DNA from: Hyphomonadaceae bacterium UBA4763
GTDB lineage: Bacteria; Pseudomonadota; Alphaproteobacteria; Caulobacterales; Aquidulcibacteraceae
DNA length: 18,165 nucleotides
NCBI GenBank assembly: GCA_002403455.1
Contig: DHHV01000154.1
Location: 1-18,165 of the forward strand
Direction of reading: 5' to 3'
Of this stretch, positions 14,801 through 18,165 are shown piece by piece. Numbering within the stretch: position 1 is the stretch's first letter; each line of letters starts with the position of its first letter. The notes under the pieces are model-generated. The model was given only the letters and a program-made list of their open reading frames with translations. It was not told where the DNA came from and searched no databases. The position numbers and the translations under genes are program-made.

Positions 14801-15006
14801 GCCTGTGTCAGTCGCGCAGCTGTCGAAACGTCCGGGTTTTGCCCCGTCATCGTCGGCTTTCGGTTCACGAAGGACGCTTGTTCGGATTCAATTAGCCGTC
14901 CGAGCCAATCCACTAGCGAAACGCCATCTCGTTCCGCAGCCTCCCGCGCCATCACGCGGACGCGTTCTGGCAAGTCATCGACGCTAATTTGTCGTGTTGC
15001 CGACAT
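11881..15006 (-). CDS. PodJ-like polarity/localization factor (coiled coil, one membrane span, SEL1 repeats)
   Basis: 1041 aa from ATG 15006, which has GGAG six bases upstream. PodJ organises a cell pole in Caulobacter and relatives. The N-terminus (R-V-x-x-M-A-R-E-A-A-E-R-D-G-V-S-L-V-D-W-L-G-R-L-I) matches the conserved start of PodJ-type proteins. Residues about 60-520 are heptad-rich coiled coil with many L-x-x-R-I-E, R-x-x-x-I-E and A-E repeats. About 520-680 is an acidic, Pro/Ser-rich linker. A single membrane helix is at about 688-710 (A-G-L-I-L-T-A-S-I-I-A-V-V-I-S-G-G-A-G-A-F-F-L). A Ser/Pro/Gln-rich stretch leads to SEL1-type repeats at about 842-1000 (A-Q-Y-x-L-A-x-L, A-x-x-W-F-R-R-A-A-E-R, S-Q-V-N-L-G-V-L-H-E-S-G). 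The topology is cytoplasmic N-terminus and periplasmic SEL1 part. It ends soon after the repeats with no visible peptidoglycan-binding domain, unlike full-length Caulobacter PodJ. Base composition is less GC-rich than its neighbours, especially in the linker. Confidence 0.82.
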   Translation of the reverse strand: MSATRQISVDDLPERVRVMAREAAERDGVSLVDWLGRLIESEQASFVNRKPTMTGQNPDVSTAARLTQALDRLTQRIETSETRATLAIAGVDQSITGLASRIEAADQRGQSLAGRLHATHADFKALQDSLSQRIQRIEADDTPRQNLQALRALEQSLSRLAQHVYAREDETSSELRAATVKADNAAQLAARAAEALETSFAHTAKRVDDLIERAELRTSGGVAHVADRVAKIEKNLGGAVEGIEQSVEKITERLARAEGATNAAIKALEQSFANLDDRISRSAASSLDFDHARNLIDQRVGTLAQELKTAVVETRRDIAVELERHVRGLRPDGLERVFGEVNSRLSEADRRHSTMVESIKSELSSIAAGIDGRLRAIETRNESDAIGAFHAEAQRLGATIEARLDSIEARDANTIERIGAEVVRLADRLDQRVNDVEGRTAQAISDVGGQVASIVERLRSSNELLIKDLDTRLQRTQSQLEVKLGDALAAVDKRASAAENRTIAVMNPIQKAIAALASRLESLEDLSSPAGAGPSRQATFQNDLSDAFSQPPASTLSSTGPATTKPGAFEENITSDGQLNDFFDDVIVKEVVASSEVEDRPARSRLQMELSPSSRSDLALPPFDDALDLDEPPLKTSELPPHEIEAKPANGANDYLARARRAAIEAQLSAEAKKQPPEKVGKNAKRRAGLILTASIIAVVISGGAGAFFLRGKIFPDLVNPTRPANEQAARQLELNSANPDDVAGEGLSTTSTDGLVDPEPAGQSSSSIADQSLLDEKSALPGLTSSQISAPALPSQPATTREGAAPLLESARIDVAVSSPQPPRSNTPQLASAPPALMTAASGGDPIAQYDLAQLLIAAGRQADAASELRKAANQGLAVAQYRLAKLFEAGQGVPINPQEARRYTELAALAGNMMAMHDLAHFFIDEGVDPEGRCRQPQFAQAADWFRRAAERNLTDSQVNLGVLHESGCGVPASATEALFWFEIAAKNGDAEAVNRVAEIRKTLPASDVDAVARRVAAFKPRPPEPRANGQFGPRAWQA

Positions 15007-15421
15007 GTCCAACTCCGGGCGAACGCAGCTTACAGGAAATCCCTTGCCGCGATTCGTCGTAATTTATTGGTAGAATTGCCAGAAATGCCGTTAATGACTG
15101 GTAAATGATTGGTTGGGCTGACGCTCTCGGGCGGTTTAGTGCGGAGAATTCATGTTGATGGTGGGGCTCCTCGGGCCCTTCGCGCTCGGCGCCTCAATCT
15201 GGCAATCGACTCGGTTGCCATGCGCGTTAAGGGCGGTCCGATTTGCCACGCCTTTGGGGGACTTATGAGACGATTCAATCGGCGCCGAACGCACCACTTG
15301 ACCCCGTGGGTCTCTTGTTTGTTCTGACCGACGGCAGGATCGTGATCCCATGAAATGGTTTCGATAATCGAGCTTGCTCTACCTCCGGTAATAAAGCAGC
15401 TGAGCAGTGCAAAGGCGGCCT
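15007..15421. other. Divergent intergenic region between podJ-like gene and ABC exporter
   Basis: 415 bases without a convincing gene; one 72-codon open frame (from 15109) has no recognisable features. It contains three GANTC sites (15051-15055, 15208-15212, 15272-15276), the target of the CcrM methyltransferase of this class, and a CtrA-like box (listed separately). Both flanking genes must have their promoters here. Confidence 0.5.
15091..15105. promoter_or_regulatory. CtrA-box-like sequence upstream of podJ-like gene
   Basis: TTAA-N7-TAAA matches the CtrA consensus TTAA-N7-TTAA at seven of eight fixed positions and lies 85 bases upstream of the podJ-like start. CtrA is the cell-cycle master regulator of many alphaproteobacteria. 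In GC-rich DNA this is uncommon by chance but a single near match is weak evidence. Confidence 0.35.
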
Positions 15422-17296
15422 ATGCGCGGCGAGCGTCCCATCAAGAAGCGCGATCATCAATCCGAGGCGGACTGGCGCACGCTGGCGCGGGCGACCTTGC
15501 GGCTATGGCGAATGGTGGTGCGTGTGCGCGAAGGCGGGGCCCAATGGCGGCTTGGCGCCGCGCTGGTCTTGACCTTGGCGTCGAAGATTACGGCGGTTTT
15601 TGCGCCATTGGCGCTCGGCGCTGGGGTCAATGCGCTGGCCGAGGGTGATCGCGCCGGCGCTTCATGGGCGTTCGGCGGCGCGGTTTTGGCGTGGACCGGC
15701 TTGCGGCTCGCGGGAAATCTCGCGCCGATTCTGCGTGATGCGTTGTTTGCGCCGGTGTCGGAAGCCGCCCAGCGCCTTTTTGCGGTCGAAGGCTTTGCGC
15801 ATGCGCAACATTTGTCGCTACGGTTTCACCTCGCCAAGCGGACTGGGGCCTTGCAGCGCGTGATCGAGCGCGGGGCGCGGGCGATCGATTTTTTACTGCG
15901 GATTTTGGCGTTCAGCCTTGCTCCAACCCTGGTGGAATTGGCGCTGGCGAGCGCGGTGATGGCGGCGGTGTTTGGACCGGGCTTTGCGGCGATCGCCGCT
16001 GCGACGGTCGTCATCTATGTCGCGTCCACCTTTGCGATCACCGAATGGCGCGCGCAATTTCGCCGCGACATGAACGCCAAAGACAGCGAAGTCAGCGCCC
16101 GCGCCGTTGATTCGCTGATGAATGTCGAGACGGTCAAAAGCTTTGCAGCCGAAGCGCGCGAGGCGGCGCGGTATGAAGACGCGCTGCGCGATTATGGCGC
16201 AGCGGCCGCCAAGTCGGTGAGCAGTCTCGCCGTGCTCAACGGCGTGCAAGCGGTATTGCAGGCGGCGGGGTTGTTGGGCGTCGTTTGGCTCGCGGGCTTG
16301 GCGATCCTCGAGGGGCGCATGGGACCGGGCGATGTCGCCGCCGTCATTTTGATCATGATCAACCTCTATGCGCCGATGAACATTTTGGGCTTTGCCTATC
16401 GCGAGGTCAAACAATCAGCGATCGATATGGAGAAATTGTTCGATTTGCTGAACGAGGCCCCCGACATTGCCGACCGGCCCGGCGCGGTGGATTTGCCGGC
16501 GCAAAGCGGGGAGATCGCGTTCCAGGGCGTGTTTTTTCGCCATGACGAACGGTTGGCTGGGCTGGAGAACATTGACTTTACCCTGGCGCCTGGACGCAAG
16601 CTCGCGCTGGTGGGGCCGTCCGGGGCGGGCAAGTCAACCATCATCCGCTTGTTGATGCGGTTCTATGACCCGCAATCGGGGCGGATTCTGATCGACGGAA
16701 CCGACATTGCAGCGGTGACGCAAGTCTCGCTGCGCCGGGTGATCGGGTTCGTGCCGCAAGACGTCGTTTTGTTTAACGACACGCTGCGGCGAAACATCGC
16801 GTATGGCGATTTTGGCGCCGATCAGGAGCGGTTGGACCGCGCCGCCGAACGCGCTCAACTCAGTGACTTCATCGCTGGATTGCCGCAAGGCTGGGACACG
16901 CTGGTCGGCGAGCGGGGCTTGCGCTTATCGGGCGGCGAGCGCCAGCGGGTCGGGATCGCCCGCGCGCTGCTGATCGATCCGCTGATTTTGGTGTTCGACG
17001 AGGCCACGTCCTCGCTCGACAGCCGCACCGAAGCAAGCGTGCAAGCGGCGATTGCAGCTGCGTCCGCGGGGCGGACAACGATCGTTGTCGCGCATCGGCT
17101 GTCGACCATTCGCGATGCTGACGCCATTTTGGTGCTGGACCAGGGCCGCATTGTCGAGCGCGGCGACCATGCCAGCCTCTTGGCGGCGCAAGGCCTTTAT
17201 GCGCAATTGTGGGAGGCGCAACAGCATCATGAGGGCGATGACGACGCCAGGCCGCCTCGCGCAAATCCCGCCGGTTATCAGACGCTTCGCGGATAG
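15422..17296 (+). CDS. atm1: Atm1/HMT1-type ABC exporter (permease-ATPase half transporter)
   Basis: 624 aa from ATG 15422, with AAGG about 7 bases upstream; a GTG at 15407 would add five residues. Atm1-type exporters are homodimeric inner-membrane pumps for glutathione-linked substrates such as metal-glutathione complexes and glutathione polysulfide. The N-terminal ~340 residues are the six-helix domain with the class motif R-G-A-R-A-I-D-F-L-L-R and N-V-E-T-V-K-S-F. Asn273 and Gln276 in L-N-G-V-Q correspond in motif and spacing to the glutathione-contact residues of Novosphingobium Atm1. Y-R-E-V-K-Q-S-A-I-D-M-E precedes the ATPase domain: Walker A G-P-S-G-A-G-K-S-T (Lys404), Q-loop F-V-P-Q-D, signature L-S-G-G-E (502-506), Walker B L-I-L-V-F-D-E (521-527), H-loop A-H-R-L-S-T. 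It is not in an operon with another visible gene; the rRNA operon follows after about 600 bases. Confidence 0.92.
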   Translation: MRGERPIKKRDHQSEADWRTLARATLRLWRMVVRVREGGAQWRLGAALVLTLASKITAVFAPLALGAGVNALAEGDRAGASWAFGGAVLAWTGLRLAGNLAPILRDALFAPVSEAAQRLFAVEGFAHAQHLSLRFHLAKRTGALQRVIERGARAIDFLLRILAFSLAPTLVELALASAVMAAVFGPGFAAIAAATVVIYVASTFAITEWRAQFRRDMNAKDSEVSARAVDSLMNVETVKSFAAEAREAARYEDALRDYGAAAAKSVSSLAVLNGVQAVLQAAGLLGVVWLAGLAILEGRMGPGDVAAVILIMINLYAPMNILGFAYREVKQSAIDMEKLFDLLNEAPDIADRPGAVDLPAQSGEIAFQGVFFRHDERLAGLENIDFTLAPGRKLALVGPSGAGKSTIIRLLMRFYDPQSGRILIDGTDIAAVTQVSLRRVIGFVPQDVVLFNDTLRRNIAYGDFGADQERLDRAAERAQLSDFIAGLPQGWDTLVGERGLRLSGGERQRVGIARALLIDPLILVFDEATSSLDSRTEASVQAAIAAASAGRTTIVVAHRLSTIRDADAILVLDQGRIVERGDHASLLAAQGLYAQLWEAQQHHEGDDDARPPRANPAGYQTLRG

Positions 17297-17413
17297 ATCG
17301 CAGATCGCCCCATTGATTTTTTCGCGGGCTATTCAGGCAGGCTTTTCCCCAGGCAGCAAGCGGTTCCGGCGCCTGTCAACCCCCGACTTTACCAAAAATT
17401 CAAAAAAAAACGC

Positions 17414-17442
17414 TTGCTCAGCGAAAAGCAGACCTCTATCTT
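17414..17442 (+). promoter_or_regulatory. Candidate rRNA promoter P1
   Basis: TTGCTC (17414-17419), a 17-base spacer and TATCTT (17437-17442), directly downstream of an A-tract that could serve as an UP element. The position, about 450 bases before 16S, fits tandem rRNA promoters. Confidence 0.55.
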
Positions 17443-17592
17443 CCCGCTCCTCACGACTTCACTGCGTCGTCGCAACGGGGCTTCTTGCTCCGGGCGTCAG
17501 AGGTTTTGACTGTCTTGATCGGACAATTTGTGACGGCGAACCAGCCCGCAGCAAAAAAGAAGACAAGATAGCAAAACTTTCGCGACACGGTG

Positions 17593-17621
17593 TTGACAGG
17601 GCAGGGTCGGTTCTGTAGAGA
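17593..17621 (+). promoter_or_regulatory. Candidate rRNA promoter P2
   Basis: A perfect -35 TTGACA (17593-17598), 17-base spacer, and TAGAGA (17616-17621) as -10. An A-rich stretch lies just upstream at 17552-17578. It is about 270 bases ahead of 16S. Confidence 0.65.
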
Positions 17622-17673
17622 GCGCGACCTCGCCGACGGGGTGGAGCGATCCTTCCGACGGCGGACGAAGTTT

Positions 17674-17691
17674 CGAGGGCGAACGCCCTCG
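17674..17691 (+). promoter_or_regulatory. Inverted repeat in the rRNA leader
   Basis: CGAGGGCG (17674-17681) and CGCCCTCG (17684-17691) are a perfect 8-bp inverted repeat separated by AA, directly before the boxA-like element. It probably forms the boxB-like or leader stem that accompanies antitermination or processing. Confidence 0.5.
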
Positions 17692-17701
17692 TCGTTTCGG
17701 G

Positions 17702-17712
17702 GTTCTTTGACA
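17702..17712 (+). promoter_or_regulatory. boxA-like antitermination element
   Basis: GTTCTTTGACA resembles the boxA consensus TGCTCTTTAACA and the typical alphaproteobacterial rRNA leader motif. It lies about 180 bases before 16S, where Nus-factor antitermination signals are expected. Confidence 0.7.
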
Positions 17713-17889
17713 TCGTAGATTGGGAAAGAGAAACGCAGGCGGCGGCGTTGCGATGGTCGAAAGACCTTCTTGATGCTGACGAGTGTGTTTTTCAGATGAA
17801 GCCAGACACATGGATCTTACATGATTCGTTGTGACTGGCCCACGTCAAACATGCATTTGCTTTGCGCAAAATTCGTCAGGATCAAAACT

Positions 17890-18165
17890 CAACCTGAGAG
17901 TTTGATTCTGGCTCAGAACGAACGCTGGCGGCAGGCCTAACACATGCAAGTCGAGCGCCCGCAAGGGAGCGGCAGACGGGTGAGTAACGCGTGGGAACGT
18001 GCCCTTTGGTTCGGAATATTCCCGGGAAACTGGGAGCAAAACCGGATAAGCCCTTCGGGGGAAAGTTTACGCCAAAGGATCGGCCCGCGTTAGATTAGGT
18101 AGTTGGTGGGGTAACGGCCTACCAAGCCTACGATCTATAGCTGATCTGAGAGGATGATCAGCCAC
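17890..18165 (+). rRNA. rrs: 16S ribosomal RNA, 5' end (runs off right edge)
   Basis: The conserved 5' segment AGAGTTTGATTCTGGCTCAG begins at 17897, which is position 8 in E. coli numbering, so the mature end is near 17890. GAACGCTGGCGGC, ACACATGCAAGTCGAGCG, GGGTGAGTAACGCGTGGGAA and GATCTATAGCTGATCTGAGA follow in order. The short V1 loop and CCGGATAAGCCCTTCGGGGG are alphaproteobacterial, close to Hyphomonadaceae/Parvularculaceae-type sequences. Only about 276 bases are in the window. Confidence 0.97.

Larger units (their letters stand above)
17297..17889 (+). other. rrn leader: rRNA operon promoter and leader region
   Basis: About 590 bases between the exporter and 16S without a credible protein gene. 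It holds an A-rich stretch (17394-17410), two promoter candidates, a strong inverted repeat, a boxA-like element and the 16S leader. No clear terminator for the exporter was found; CAGGC (17350-17354) and GCCTG (17371-17375) could form a small stem. Confidence 0.75.

Noticed and set aside
15109..15327. 72-codon open frame in the podJ-like/exporter gap
   Set aside because: No ribosome binding site or recognisable features; the region is better explained as divergent regulatory DNA.
17506..17534. Third rRNA promoter with TTGACT at 17506-17511
   Set aside because: At 17-base spacing the -10 would be TGTGAC, a poor match, so it was not annotated.
17459..17811. Overlapping minus-strand open frames (84 and 104 codons) in the rRNA leader
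   Set aside because: They run against the rRNA operon across promoter candidates and the boxA-like element, with no family similarity.

Overview
The window is a GC-rich alphaproteobacterial chromosome segment. It ends inside the first ~276 bases of a 16S rRNA gene (about 17890 to the right edge) whose sequence is clearly alphaproteobacterial. A PodJ-like polarity protein, an Atm1-type exporter, an hpf-ptsN-like pair and a TonB-dependent receptor of the kind expanded in Caulobacterales and Sphingomonadales suggest the Caulobacterales/Hyphomonadales/Parvularculales area. The exact family is an inference from partial data. No insertion sequence, phage gene, CRISPR array or tRNA was seen; this looks like ordinary core chromosome with several unusual proteins.

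Layout, left to right. (1) 1-284, minus: 5' part of an AMP nucleosidase gene, running off the window and carrying a 12-base poly-G/C tract. (2) 384-1733, plus: ABC1/UbiB-family atypical kinase. (3) 1907-2518, plus: long-form hibernation factor hpf, then at 2805-3272 a ptsN-like EIIA protein whose phospho-acceptor His is replaced by Asp. (4) 3694-6405, plus: large TonB-dependent receptor, then at 6537-7505 a CobT homologue that appears to lack the catalytic motifs, then aroC (7536-8663). (5) 8660-11790: a sulfur/persulfide block. bigR and blh (persulfide dioxygenase-like) lie on minus and pmpA-pmpB (YeeE/YedE sulfur importers) diverge on plus from an AT-rich palindrome. cysK lies convergent to pmpB. 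(6) 11881-15006, minus: a 1041-aa PodJ-like protein with coiled coils, one membrane span and SEL1 repeats. (7) 15422-17296, plus: Atm1/HMT-type ABC exporter. (8) 17297 to the end: rRNA operon leader with two candidate promoters, a boxA-like element and the start of 16S.

How the genes fit together. BigR, Blh, PmpAB and CysK form a coherent sulfide/persulfide-handling unit. BigR is expected to sense reactive sulfur through its cysteines and to control both divergent transcripts. Blh oxidises glutathione persulfide, PmpAB move sulfur species, and CysK fixes sulfide into cysteine. The Atm1-type exporter nearby retains the glutathione-contact Asn/Gln pair and handles glutathione-linked substrates in its family, so it may be related functionally, although it is separated by the podJ-like gene.

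The most unusual signals are two apparently inactivated enzyme homologues that keep their normal length and fold signature. One is the His-less EIIA(Ntr)-like protein (Asp67). The other is the CobT-like protein without the catalytic Glu, encoded next to a TonB receptor. Both look like candidates for regulatory or binding-only roles. All family assignments were made by reading translations and motifs, without database searches.
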